Assembly: GCA_023544645.1 (NCBI GenBank)
Contig: JAMJFO010000031.1
Coordinates: forward strand, 1 to 39,043
DNA from: Desulfobulbaceae bacterium
Lineage (GTDB): Bacteria > Desulfobacterota > Desulfobulbia > Desulfobulbales > Desulfobulbaceae
Direction of reading: 5' to 3'
DNA: 39,043 bases
A program made the position numbers and the translations under genes. Position 1 is the first letter of the stretch. Every line of letters starts with the position of its first letter. This document shows positions 17,221 through 28,126 of this stretch, piece by piece. The notes under the pieces are model-generated. The model had not been told where the DNA came from. It made no database searches and saw only the letters and a list, made by a program, of their open reading frames with translations.

Positions 17221-17439
17221 TCGAAAGAAAGGAAGCTGTTTTTTGCTTTGCGTGGTTGAACACCAATTTGGGCTGGCATGGTTATTGAAGTTTTATCGAC
17301 ATGGTGCACTGGACCAGCAGAAATTTTTCCACAGGATGTACTGTTCCCGAATCCGTCATGAGTGTTGATTGATTGGTTTACACTCGGATGGCGCTAAAGC
17401 ATTGCGATGCAAAACAGCTGATCAGTACGGGAGGGCTGG

Positions 17440-17775
17440 ATGAACGAAAAATTCATTAAAAAAAGTTTCAAGACCCTTCACCGGGAAATTGATGATCATC
17501 TCAGCGGCGGCAAGCAGGGATTAACCGTGTCCATTCCGGTGGGTGAACACCTGTTTCCGGCAAGCTTGCCGCCCCGGCTGGAAATGGTGCTGCTTGATCC
17601 TGAGGAGATGATTGTTGCCTATCGGAAAGTTGCTGACGCCGGGGGGATAAGCCGGAAAAAAGGGGAGTGGTATGTCGGACCTTCAGCGGCAGCTGCAGAA
17701 AAGCTCCTTGCCTGGATCGACCAGATGATCTCCTGCAAGACCGGTACAGGTTTTTATGAGGTAGAGGAAATTTGA
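17440..17775 (+). CDS. Hypothetical 111-residue protein
   Basis: I recognise no family. The protein is soluble, with a basic helical N-terminus (MNEKFIKKSFKTLHREIDDHL), a beta-rich centre (GLTVSIPVGEHLFPASLPPRLEMVLLDP is the readable core in two parts) and an alpha-helical end (AAAAEKLLAWIDQMI). The start is well supported by GGGAGGG before the ATG. It stands alone between the USP promoter region and the superoxide reductase gene. Codon use and base composition resemble its neighbours. Confidence 0.65.
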   Translation: MNEKFIKKSFKTLHREIDDHLSGGKQGLTVSIPVGEHLFPASLPPRLEMVLLDPEEMIVAYRKVADAGGISRKKGEWYVGPSAAAAEKLLAWIDQMISCKTGTGFYEVEEI

Positions 17776-18230
17776 CGAACATGTACAAAGGGAGCAGCGC
17801 CGGATGAGCGTTGCGGTGATTCAAGCAGCTGCAATGATTACTGCTTTGATTGCGCACTGTATGGCGAATCAATGAGTTGCTCCCTTCCTGGATCGATAAT
17901 GTAGTAATAATTACACAAGATGATTTTATCATATTTTCTGAATTTCAAATACTGTCCAAAATTGTCGTCTTCAGCCTGTCTCGGATTCCGGATGTTTGGA
18001 AATTTGGAAAAGTGTCCTGCCTGACTGGACATGTTCCTGCCGGACAGGATGGGAGATTGTTCAATTGATAAAAATATAAACCGGGAGAGAGGTTGAATTA
18101 TTTCCCGTTTTCTGGGCGAAGATCATTCTGTCCCCGGCATAAAAAGGAAAAATACAATCAGTCTCTTTACTGTCAGAATGCAAGCTGAACAGTAGTGGTA
18201 ATTAAAAAACAAAAAACAGGGAGGAAAATC
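17776..18230. other. Intergenic region containing a palindromic element (18015-18049)
   Basis: These 455 bases hold no gene I can support. The middle is AT-rich. Positions 18015-18049 form an imperfect palindrome beginning TCCTG, centred near GGACATGT and ending GGACAGGA, and it aligns along its whole length with the perfect palindrome at 103-140. It lies about 180 bases upstream of superoxide reductase. Either an operator or a dispersed repeat fits. Confidence 0.5.
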
Positions 18231-18626
18231 ATGACTAAAATTGGCGAAATGTATCAGAGCGCGGACTGGAAAAAAGAAAAACATGTTCCGGTAATCGACT
18301 GTCCCGATAAAGTGAAGGGTGATGAAGTATTTGCCGTGAGCGCTTCCATCGGCAAGGAAGTGGCTCACCCCAACACCATCGGGCACCATATCCAGTGGAT
18401 TGAATTATTTTTCAAACCCGATGATTCCAAGTTCGTTTACCAGGTCGGCTCCTTCACTTTCAGCGCCCACGGCGCATCGACCGAAGGAGATGATGAGGGG
18501 CCGGTATACACTCACCACGGAGTGACCGCATCCATGAAGATTAAGCAGCCGGGCACTCTCATTGCCACCTCGTCGTGCAATATCCACGGGTTATGGGAGA
18601 ATTCCCGGAAAATAGAAATCGGATAA
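18231..18626 (+). CDS. sor: Superoxide reductase (neelaredoxin type)
   Basis: The 131-residue protein is a one-domain (class II) superoxide reductase. It reduces superoxide to hydrogen peroxide at a mononuclear iron site without making oxygen, a typical defence of anaerobes. The ligands are visible: His18 (with lid residue Glu16 in KEKHVP), His46 and His52 (HPNTIGHHI), Cys116 and His119 (SCNIHGLWEN). The N-terminal desulforedoxin domain of desulfoferrodoxins is absent. The start at 18231 follows GGGAGG closely, and an in-frame ATG 12 codons upstream has no such site. It begins a plus-strand run with sulfurtransferase, sulfur transporters and copper ATPase. Confidence 0.93.
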   Translation: MTKIGEMYQSADWKKEKHVPVIDCPDKVKGDEVFAVSASIGKEVAHPNTIGHHIQWIELFFKPDDSKFVYQVGSFTFSAHGASTEGDDEGPVYTHHGVTASMKIKQPGTLIATSSCNIHGLWENSRKIEIG

Positions 18627-18697
18627 TGTGACGCTCAGCAACCGGACCGGCAGAGACACATATCGATAACAGGCAAACTCATTCAAGGAGAAATGCT

Positions 18698-19804
18698 ATG
18701 AAAAAGGCCAGGCTCATACGGCATGCGATTATCGCCGTCGTGCTTTTATCCGGGCTTATCTGGTCAATGGCAGAGGCGCAGCAGGAGATGAAGGGTGCCT
18801 CTTTTCCGGAAGGCGGTTTTCTGGTGACCGGTCAATGGCTCCGCGAGCATCAGGGGGATGACAACCTGGTCATTGTTGACGTGCGCAGTGAAAAAGATGT
18901 GCAGCAGGAAGGGGGAACCTATATTGCCGATGCCATCCAGCTGCCCTGGAGCACATTCCGGTTCAGTGATACCGCCTACGGAATAGGCGACAGGTTTGTC
19001 GGGATGGAGGAAGCCCGGAAAATTCTGGGCAGCGCCGGCATTGCCAGAAACAGCACCGTTGTCCTCTATGATTCGGTTAAAAATGACGGCGGGGCCACGG
19101 CATCGTATCTGTTCTGGATCCTGGACCTGCTGGGGCATGAGAAAATGCACCTTCTGGAGCGGGGCATTGATGGGTGGATTGCCGTGGACGGCGCTGTCGC
19201 AAGCCAGCCCCGCAAGGCTGAACCGGTCCTTTACCAGGTTCCAGCCGGGGCTGTAAGGGTGGATCGGCTGGCCTCTGAACAATTTATTTACGGCCGGCTT
19301 GGTGATCCCCTGTACATGATCCTGGATGTCCGCTCCCGGGAGGAATATCTGGGTCAAAAGCCTAACATGGGCCTGACCGGCAGTGTGTTGAAGCTTGGCC
19401 ATATCCCGACGGCGGTTAATGTTGACTACCGGCTCAACTGGGCGGATTCGGAAAGCAAGGCGGTCAAGTCATACCCTGACCTCCAGGAGTTATACAGGGG
19501 GGTTGACCCGACCCTGCCGGTTATTGTGTACTGCCATTCGGGGCGCCGCAGCTCATTCACCTATTTTATTCTCCGACTCATGGGTTTTGAAAAAGTTATT
19601 CTCTACGACAATTCCTGGAACGGCTGGGGGCGGCACCAGGCCTATTTCCCTGTCGAGACCAGTGAAAACAAGGTGAGCGGCACATTTCTGCCTGGTGCCG
19701 GCGGCAAAGCATCGCGCCGGCAGCAGCAACAGGTAAATCTTTCCCGACAGGACACCCGTGAACTGCAAGCGCCAGCAGGCGGTTATGTGTCCTGCGGCGG
19801 ATGA
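18698..19804 (+). CDS. Exported two-domain rhodanese (thiosulfate sulfurtransferase)
   Basis: The 368-residue protein has a signal peptide (basic start, hydrophobic IIAVVLLSGLIWSMAEA, cleavage near residue 27) and two rhodanese domains. The N-terminal domain (about 40-175) has Asp125 where a catalytic cysteine would be, so it is the usual inactive one. The C-terminal domain (about 185-325) carries Cys279 in the loop CHSGRRSS, preceded by IVYCH. It would transfer sulfane sulfur, for example from thiosulfate, in the periplasm. A Gln/Arg-rich tail of about 50 residues ends in YVSCGG and is unusual. The start is supported by AAGGAG. Its stop overlaps the first possible start of the YeeE/YedE gene, suggesting a sulfur-uptake operon. 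Confidence 0.88.
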   Translation: MKKARLIRHAIIAVVLLSGLIWSMAEAQQEMKGASFPEGGFLVTGQWLREHQGDDNLVIVDVRSEKDVQQEGGTYIADAIQLPWSTFRFSDTAYGIGDRFVGMEEARKILGSAGIARNSTVVLYDSVKNDGGATASYLFWILDLLGHEKMHLLERGIDGWIAVDGAVASQPRKAEPVLYQVPAGAVRVDRLASEQFIYGRLGDPLYMILDVRSREEYLGQKPNMGLTGSVLKLGHIPTAVNVDYRLNWADSESKAVKSYPDLQELYRGVDPTLPVIVYCHSGRRSSFTYFILRLMGFEKVILYDNSWNGWGRHQAYFPVETSENKVSGTFLPGAGGKASRRQQQQVNLSRQDTRELQAPAGGYVSCGG

Positions 19805-19812
19805 GGTGGATG

Positions 19813-20355
19813 ATGGAAAAGAAACAGAACAACTCCATGTCCCCGTATTGGCAGCCTTTGCCTGCGGCATTTGCTCTTGCCGGAATAATTGTTTTTATTT
19901 TTGCCACCTTCGGGCCGCCTGCATCCTCCAGCGGTTTTGTCACCACCCTGAAAGGTTTTCTGCAGGCCGTTGCCCCGGATTACGCCGCGGCCAAGGAACA
20001 TTACCGGATGCTTCCCGGCCCGGGCTCCTGGCTCATGACCTTTGTCATCGGGATGGCTGTCGGTGGGTTTATCGGCGGCAGAACCTCGCAGAATCGGCTG
20101 GATGATGTGCCCGTGTTGTGGCGGCAGCGATTCGGCAATAATCCCTGGCTGCGGTACGGCGCAACTTTTCTGGGCGGTTTTCTCATCCTCTTTGCTTCCC
20201 GGCTGGCCGGGGGATGCACGTTGGGACTTTTCATGTCCGGAACGACCCAGATGGCCTTGAGCGGCATCTACTTCGGCGCTCTCATTTTTCTGGCAGCGAT
20301 GATCACCGCCCGCCTTGTCTATGGCAATACCGGCAGGAGGAAAACCAATGACTGA
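19813..20355 (+). CDS. YeeE/YedE-family sulfur transporter, first half-size subunit
   Basis: The membrane protein has about 180 residues and four to five transmembrane segments. It contains the family signature SRLAGGCTLGLFMSGTTQMA with the conserved Cys of the YeeE/YedE (TsuA-like) thiosulfate or sulfur-compound transporters. The full-length family protein holds two such repeats, and here they are split between this gene and the next. ATG codons at 19801, 19810 and 19813 are possible. I use 19813 because GAGG sits five bases before it, but 19801 overlaps the rhodanese stop as ATGA and would permit coupling. The exported rhodanese upstream suggests it handles sulfur released in the periplasm. 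Confidence 0.88.
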   Translation: MEKKQNNSMSPYWQPLPAAFALAGIIVFIFATFGPPASSSGFVTTLKGFLQAVAPDYAAAKEHYRMLPGPGSWLMTFVIGMAVGGFIGGRTSQNRLDDVPVLWRQRFGNNPWLRYGATFLGGFLILFASRLAGGCTLGLFMSGTTQMALSGIYFGALIFLAAMITARLVYGNTGRRKTND

Positions 20356-20878
20356 TCTCATGCTCGGCCTTTTTTCCGGCATTGCCTTCGGCTATGTCAT
20401 CCAGCGCGCCGGGGCAACCAATCCTGACAAAATGGCCCGCGGCCATCTCATGCTTGATCCGGCTATCCCCCAGCTGATGCTCCTGGCAGTGGCTTTTTCC
20501 TCCGTGGGTATCATCGGTCTGCAGGCTGCCGGGGTAGGGCGTTTTTCTGTACTGCCCATCAGCCTGGTGGCCACTGGTCTGGGCGCCGTGATTTTCGGGA
20601 TCGGCTGGGGGCTGGCCGGCTATTGCCCGGGCACCTGCTGGGCGGCAGTCGGTGAGGGCCGGATGGATGCCATTTTTGCCTTCCTGGGAGGACTTGCCGG
20701 CGCGGCGGTTTTTGCCCATTTTCACGAACAGTTGATTCCCGTGCTCTATCTGCCGACCAGCCTCGGCAAGATGACCCTGACCGACCTGGTAGGCAGCAAC
20801 ATCCTGGCAGTGGTCATCCTGGTGGCCGTTCTGCTCAGCGGTGTCTGGCTCATCGGCAGGATATGGGATGCGGATTAA
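20348..20878 (+). CDS. YeeE/YedE-family sulfur transporter, second half-size subunit
   Basis: This 176-residue membrane protein has about four to five transmembrane segments and the second YeeE/YedE signature, GWGLAGYCPGTCWAAVGEGR, with two cysteines. It overlaps the preceding gene by eight bases and is preceded by AGGAGG, so the two are surely co-translated. Together they presumably make one two-repeat transporter for thiosulfate or a related sulfur species. It also overlaps the following lipoprotein gene by 11 bases. Split YeeE pairs are common in proteobacteria. The exact substrate cannot be read from the sequence. Confidence 0.88.
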   Translation: MTDLMLGLFSGIAFGYVIQRAGATNPDKMARGHLMLDPAIPQLMLLAVAFSSVGIIGLQAAGVGRFSVLPISLVATGLGAVIFGIGWGLAGYCPGTCWAAVGEGRMDAIFAFLGGLAGAAVFAHFHEQLIPVLYLPTSLGKMTLTDLVGSNILAVVILVAVLLSGVWLIGRIWDAD

Positions 20879-21503
20879 CCGTTCATCGTTCATAACCCCG
20901 GCCGCCCTGGCCCTGGTATTGATCTCAGTTCTCTGTTCATGCAGAACCGTTGAGCCGGAGCAGGAGAAAGTTCATGTGCCAACGGGGTATTATGCAACCC
21001 TGGAGGTGCTGCACGAGGGGAGATTGTACCGGTTCGGGCCCTTTGTCGGTTATCATTTCCGTCCCCGGGAGCCGACCGATCTCACCAGGCTCGATTTTCT
21101 CTGCTTCAATGAAAGGAATTTTTACACCAGGGATCTACCCGCCGGCGCTCTTCTTTTCACCGGCGAAGCCAGGTTGACGGAACTGCCCGCGGCTGATTTG
21201 AAAATACCGCAGGGCAATGGCCGGATAATCCCGATTTTCGCAGATTCAATCCCGGACCAGTGGCTCGCCACCAGGCCGGATCCACAGGATGAATACCGCC
21301 ACTTTCATTCCTGTCACGATGACCGGGGAGCGGTGCTCATCGGCTACTGGCTGCGTCATGTCGGCGAAAAGACTTTTACCTACGACATGGGGGGTCGAGT
21401 GGATAAGGACAGTCCGCTGTATCACAGGGTTGATCCGGGAGTTGACTCCCAGTTCGCCGCCATTGTGGAATTTGACCATGGCCAGCAGGCCGGGGACCGG
21501 TAG
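20868..21503 (+). CDS. Putative lipoprotein, unknown function
   Basis: The start at 20868 is chosen for the GGCAGGA upstream. It gives a 211-residue protein with a lipoprotein signal (about residues 1-24, SFITPAALALVLISVLCSC, likely cleaved before the second Cys). The mature part has no family I recognise. It has a HFHSCHDD segment near residue 146 that could bind a metal, and several tyrosine/glycine-rich beta-like stretches. It overlaps the end of the YeeE gene by 11 bases and precedes the copper ATPase by 45, so it belongs to the same operon. A periplasmic partner for metal or sulfur handling is possible but unproven. Confidence 0.7.
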   Translation: MRINRSSFITPAALALVLISVLCSCRTVEPEQEKVHVPTGYYATLEVLHEGRLYRFGPFVGYHFRPREPTDLTRLDFLCFNERNFYTRDLPAGALLFTGEARLTELPAADLKIPQGNGRIIPIFADSIPDQWLATRPDPQDEYRHFHSCHDDRGAVLIGYWLRHVGEKTFTYDMGGRVDKDSPLYHRVDPGVDSQFAAIVEFDHGQQAGDR

Positions 21504-21548
21504 GCGGAATTTTTTCTTTCCCTCTCCATTTCTGTGCAGGAGGTATAC

Positions 21549-23612
21549 ATGGCAGAACAGGACAAAAATAATCATGAACACCATGATGAACACGGTGACC
21601 ATGAAAACCATGAAAATCATGGCGATCATGAAAACCACGGAGGCCATGAAGATCACCAGGGACACCATGCCCATATGGTAAAGGACTTCCGGCGCCGCTT
21701 CTGGATATCCCTGGTTCTCACTGTCCCCATTCTGGTCCTGGCTCCGCTTCTGCAGGAACTGCTCGGTTTGACCGGAACCCTTGGCTTTCCCGGTGACAGC
21801 TTTGTGCAGTTCGGTCTTGCCACAGTGGTCTTTTTCTATGGCGGCTGGCCTTTTCTCAAGGGGCTTGTTGATGAGCTTCGCGGGAAACAGCCGGGCATGA
21901 TGACCCTGATCGGCGTTGCGATCATCGTCGCCTACACCTACAGCTCCGCGGTTGTGTTTGGTCTGCCGGGCAAGGTGTTTTTCTGGGAGCTCGCTTCCCT
22001 GATCGTTGTCATGCTGCTCGGCCACTGGATTGAAATGCGCTCGGTCATGGGCGCATCCGGGGCCCTGGAGGAGCTCGTCAAAATGATGCCGTCCGAGGCC
22101 CACCGGCTCATGGACAACGGTAAAACCGAGGACGTGCCGGTTTCAGAACTGGAAAAGGGCGATCGGGTGGTGATCAAGCCCGGGGAAAAAGTACCCATTG
22201 ACGGAATTGTCGTTGAAGGGCATACCAGTGTGAACGAGGCCATGCTGACCGGTGAAAGCGCCCTGGTTGAAAAACAGAAGGATGACGAGGTCATCGGCGG
22301 GGCGGTCAACGGTGAATCCTCCATAACCATCGAGGTGAGAAAAACCGGGGATGAGACCTATCTCTCCCAGGTGGTGGACATGGTCAAAAAGGCCCAGGAA
22401 TCACGATCGCGAAGCCAGGACCTGGCCGACCGGGCTGCCCTGTGGCTCACTATCATCGCCCTTACCGTTGGCTTTGCCACCCTTGGCATCTGGCTGATGA
22501 TCGGCAAGGAGTTTGTTTTTTCCCTGGAACGTATGGTGACGGTTATGGTCATCACCTGTCCCCATGCCCTGGGGCTGGCAGTGCCCCTGGTGGTGGCCGT
22601 CTCCACCTCCCTCGCCGCCGGCCGCGGCCTGTTGATCCGGGACCGCTCTGCCTTTGAACGGGCCCGCAATCTCAACGCCATTATTTTTGATAAAACCGGC
22701 ACCCTCACCGAAGGCCGTTTCGGGGTGTCCGATGTTGTCGCCCTGGAGGACCGGGACAGAGGCGAAATCCTCAGACTCGCCGCCAGTATCGAAAGCCGTT
22801 CCGAGCATCCCATTGCCCGGGGAATTCTCGATCAGGCCGGGGAGGATAACATTGATTTTCCCGATCCCCGGGAATTTAAGGCCATTGCCGGCAAGGGCGC
22901 CCAGGGAGAGGTGGACGGGGAGCATGTCAAGGTTGTCAGCCCGGGCTACCTGTCTGAAAACAGCATTGACGTTGAAAACACCGAGATCAGTGACCTGGCC
23001 GAAGAGGGCAAAACAGTTGTCTATGTCCTCGTGGACGAGAAGCCGGTGGGAGCTGTTGCCCTGGCTGATATTATCCGGGAGGAATCACGGCAGGCAATCA
23101 GGCAACTCAAGGAGCAGGGGATCGAGGTCATGATGCTCACCGGAGATGCCAGGGCAGTGGCCCGCTGGGTCGCCCGTGAGCTGGAGCTTGATGATTATTT
23201 CGCCGAGGTCCTGCCCGAGGCCAAGGCCGCCAAGGTCAGGGAGGTGAAAGACCGCGGCAGGATTGTGGCCATGGTCGGCGACGGGGTCAATGATGCCCCG
23301 GCCCTGGTCGAAGCCCATGTCGGCGTGGCCATCGGGGCCGGTACCGATGTGGCCATTGAGGCGGCCGACATTGTCCTGGTCCGATCCGATCCGCGGGACA
23401 CGGTTGCAATTGTTAATCTTGCCGGCGCCACCTATCAGAAAATGGTCCAGAACCTCTGGTGGGCCACCGGCTATAACGTGGTGGCCATCCCCCTGGCTGC
23501 AGGGGTACTGTATCCTGTCGGGTTCCTCCTGCCGCCGGCGGTCGGGGCGCTGGTCATGTCGATTTCAACGGTCATTGTGGCGGTGAACGCCAAACTGCTT
23601 GGTCGGGCCTGA
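21549..23612 (+). CDS. copB: CopB-type heavy-metal-exporting P-type ATPase
   Basis: The 687-residue pump has a His-rich N-terminus instead of CxxC domains. His occurs at every third residue from 12 to 39, 14 in total before residue 43. Around eight membrane helices follow, the key one with CPH at 337-339 (VITCPHALG). The actuator loop has TGES (234-237). The phosphorylation motif DKTGT begins at Asp381, SEHPIARG is the HP nucleotide-binding motif, and GDGVND closes the ATP domain. CPH marks the P1B-3 (CopB) group, thought to export Cu(II)/Cu(I) or Ag(I). The start has CAGGAGG seven bases upstream. Gene order ties it to the sulfur and superoxide genes before it. Confidence 0.92.
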   Translation: MAEQDKNNHEHHDEHGDHENHENHGDHENHGGHEDHQGHHAHMVKDFRRRFWISLVLTVPILVLAPLLQELLGLTGTLGFPGDSFVQFGLATVVFFYGGWPFLKGLVDELRGKQPGMMTLIGVAIIVAYTYSSAVVFGLPGKVFFWELASLIVVMLLGHWIEMRSVMGASGALEELVKMMPSEAHRLMDNGKTEDVPVSELEKGDRVVIKPGEKVPIDGIVVEGHTSVNEAMLTGESALVEKQKDDEVIGGAVNGESSITIEVRKTGDETYLSQVVDMVKKAQESRSRSQDLADRAALWLTIIALTVGFATLGIWLMIGKEFVFSLERMVTVMVITCPHALGLAVPLVVAVSTSLAAGRGLLIRDRSAFERARNLNAIIFDKTGTLTEGRFGVSDVVALEDRDRGEILRLAASIESRSEHPIARGILDQAGEDNIDFPDPREFKAIAGKGAQGEVDGEHVKVVSPGYLSENSIDVENTEISDLAEEGKTVVYVLVDEKPVGAVALADIIREESRQAIRQLKEQGIEVMMLTGDARAVARWVARELELDDYFAEVLPEAKAAKVREVKDRGRIVAMVGDGVNDAPALVEAHVGVAIGAGTDVAIEAADIVLVRSDPRDTVAIVNLAGATYQKMVQNLWWATGYNVVAIPLAAGVLYPVGFLLPPAVGALVMSISTVIVAVNAKLLGRA

Positions 23613-23636
23613 TCCATTCACCCGATGATCAATACT

Positions 23637-23798
23637 GATGGCGTCGTAAAAAGTCCGATCTACTGCGTCATAGCGGGTACGGCCAATGCTCGACGTATCA
23701 TATGTACGCCTCCGCTTGGCCGACACCGTTATTCCTTGTATATCGAAATTTTTACTTAGCCATCTTTGAGTGTGTGATGGACTTTTTACGAGTCCATC
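23637..23798. mobile_element. 162-bp MITE-like palindromic element with terminal inverted repeats
   Basis: The left end, GATGGCGTCGTAAAAAGTCC (23637-23656), and the reverse complement of the right end (23779-23798) match at 18 of 20 positions. Internal sequence also pairs imperfectly (GGCCAA at 23681 with TTGGCC at 23716). The 10-base sequence ATCAATACTG occurs at 23628-23637 and at 23796-23805, overlapping the two ends, as expected for a target duplication. There is no open frame of note. From memory, similar TCGTAAAAAGTCC-ended elements recur in Desulfobacterota genomes. Confidence 0.7.
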
Positions 23799-23839
23799 AA
23801 TACTGGGCCAGGGAAAAAACGTTTCCTTGCCATAATGCA

Positions 23840-23878
23840 ACACAGGGGCAGTTCCTGTATCCGGAACTGCCCCTGTGT
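23840..23878. terminator. Perfect 16-bp hairpin between convergent genes
   Basis: ACACAGGGGCAGTTCC (23840-23855) pairs perfectly with GGAACTGCCCCTGTGT (23863-23878) around the seven-base loop TGTATCC. It lies 20 bases beyond the stop of the minus-strand BON gene and after copB, so it is a likely bidirectional terminator. Neither side has a T tract. Confidence 0.65.
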
Positions 23879-23897
23879 CCAGTACCGCCGGATCATG

Positions 23898-24763
23898 CTA
23901 GAACGGCGTGTAGTAGTGGTCAAATGGAAAATAGTAGGTCTGCGACAGCGGTTCCAGACCCTGCACCGTGAGATGAGTCTTTACCGATTTGGCCCCCCCC
24001 TCGAAACTGTTATTCACTGCCGCCTTGAATTCGCTCCAGCTGTCAACCGAGCCATCCAGGCTTGCTATGCCGTCATTGACAGGAACATTGATCAGCGCGT
24101 CATCAACATATTCATCTATGGCCAGCGCCTGTTTGACGTCCTGGGTTATTTCAGGATCAGGTCTCCGCGTTTTGATGTCAACAACAACCTGGTCGCTTTT
24201 GACTCCCTTCACGCCTTTTACCCGGTCCGCAACTTCTTCCGCCAGCATCTTTTCAGTCCAGGAATCGACTGTGCCGGCCAGGCGGACAACACCGTCGCTG
24301 ACTGATGTCGCGATCTCATAGGCATCCGCGGCAGGATCTTCCACCAGTGCTTCTTCCACATCCCTTTTGATCGCCTCGTCACTGCGGAGCGGCGGTTTGA
24401 TCTGGATCAGATCGACAATGGCAGTTACCCCCTGACGGTTTCGGTTATCTGTACCGCCTGTTTTCTGGCATGGAGGCTGTCAACGCTGCCCGCCAGAGTT
24501 ACGACCCCCTCGTTGGCGCTGACGTCCAGAAGGTGGGCGGGAACGCTTTTGTCGATGATCAATCTGACCTCGACCGCGCGGGCAATGTCGCTGTCGTCGA
24601 TTTTGTCCTGACTGCGGGCGGTTGCCGGTACAAAACAGCATAAAGCCAGCAGGAGGATGAAGGCTGCTGCCCCCGGCCGGGGGATTCTTTTCCCTGTTGA
24701 TCCTTCTCTCCTGCTCGGCCTCTTCAAACGATGGTGTCGGCTGACGAGATATGACGATAACAT
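23898..24763 (-). pseudogene. Triple-BON-domain exported protein, split by a -1 frameshift
   Basis: The N-terminal part (24763 to the stop at 24425) has 112 residues: a basic leader, a signal segment (AAAFILLLALCCFVPATARS) and BON domain 1 up to ITETVRG. One base out of frame, VTAIVDLIQIKPPL continues directly, followed by BON domain 2 (EDPAADAYEIATSVSDGVVR onward) and BON domain 3 (DVKQALAIDEYVDDALINVP onward). A stop at 23898 ends the frame. Restoring one G in the five-G run (plus-strand C's at 24428-24432) gives an intact protein of about 288 residues. BON domains bind phospholipid membranes and occur in periplasmic OsmY-like stress proteins. GGGAGG supports the start. It may be a true pseudogene or a homopolymer error. 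Confidence 0.85.
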
Positions 24764-25135
24764 ACGGCACCTCCCTTTGATTCTTGTTCCTCAAAAAATT
24801 TATGCACACCTTTCCCTGGTATCTACAAAATGTATGCCAGCGGTTTCATATGACTTTTTCAGTATTGGCCGACCAGCCAGCTACCCCGTCCACGAAGAGA
24901 AATAAGAAAAAAATCCTGCGGCCGCGGGAAAGAGGGTGAAGAAATTGCCCTCACTCCGGGAAAACGACGATTGACGGCAACCTTTTTTTTGTCTGGTATG
25001 CATTTTGTATGTCTCTGGTTGAGCCGAGTATCCACGGGAGGCGCTTCACATGGGAGTCCTTCCGATGCCGGTGAAAACCCGGGTGTTTTCGTTGACCCAA
25101 TGCGATTCAACCTGGCACAAAATTAAGGAGGGTAT
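24764..25135. other. Divergent promoter region between BON gene and gap
   Basis: This 372-base stretch separates the minus-strand BON gene from the plus-strand gap-ATPase operon and should hold both promoters. I could not assign either to a recognisable consensus. A small GAAAAC/GTTTTC stem occurs near 25073-25090, within 60 bases of the gap start. No gene is supported. Confidence 0.4.
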
Positions 25136-27671
<2,536 letters not shown>

Positions 27672-27729
27672 CTATACCGTTTCCCGGTATTGATATGCTG
27701 GGGGAAAGGATCGTAAACGGAGGTATTGC

Positions 27730-28113
27730 GTGCGTCTTAAAATATTGCTGCCCACAGAGATCCTGCTTGATCAGGAAATTCGGCAGGTAAGGGCGGAGAG
27801 CGGAACCGGCGAGTTCTGCCTTAAACCACGTCACATAGATTATGCAACCGCTCTTGTCCCTGGAATCCTTATTTATATTGACATGATCGGAAGGGAGCAT
27901 TTTGTGGCGGTTGACGGCGGCATTCTCGTCAAGCAGAAGGACGAGGTGGACGTGGCCACCAGGCATGCTCTGCCCGGTGAACTGGGCGAGCTTGCAGGGG
28001 TGGTGCAGAAAATGCAGGAAAATTTTATTGAAAGGGAAAAGATCAGCAGGACGGCCGAGGCGCGGCTGGAAATAGGATTTTTTAAGCGGTTTCTTGACCT
28101 CAGCGGTAAATAG
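27730..28113 (+). CDS. atpC: N-type ATPase subunit epsilon
   Basis: The 127-residue epsilon subunit of the central stalk has an N-terminal beta-sandwich (MRLKILLPTEILLDQEIRQV and FVAVDGGILVKQKDEVDVAT) and a C-terminal helical region of about 35 residues. It starts with GTG at 27730, supported by GGAGG six bases upstream. It regulates the catalytic head and couples it to the rotor. It is the second gene of the N-ATPase operon, unlike ordinary F-ATPase operons, where epsilon comes last after beta. Confidence 0.9.
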   Translation: MRLKILLPTEILLDQEIRQVRAESGTGEFCLKPRHIDYATALVPGILIYIDMIGREHFVAVDGGILVKQKDEVDVATRHALPGELGELAGVVQKMQENFIEREKISRTAEARLEIGFFKRFLDLSGK

Positions 28114-28126
28114 TAAGGAAGCAGGC

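Noticed and set aside
17395-17416. Sigma-54-like TGGCGC...TTGCG before the 17440 gene
   Set aside because: The GG-GC spacing is twelve bases, not ten, so it does not fit the promoter.
24425-24435. Programmed -1 frameshift in the BON gene
   Set aside because: In the reading frame the bases are AGG GGG TAA. The P-site codon would re-pair poorly (AGG to CAG) and no stimulatory structure is evident, so mutation or sequencing error is simpler.
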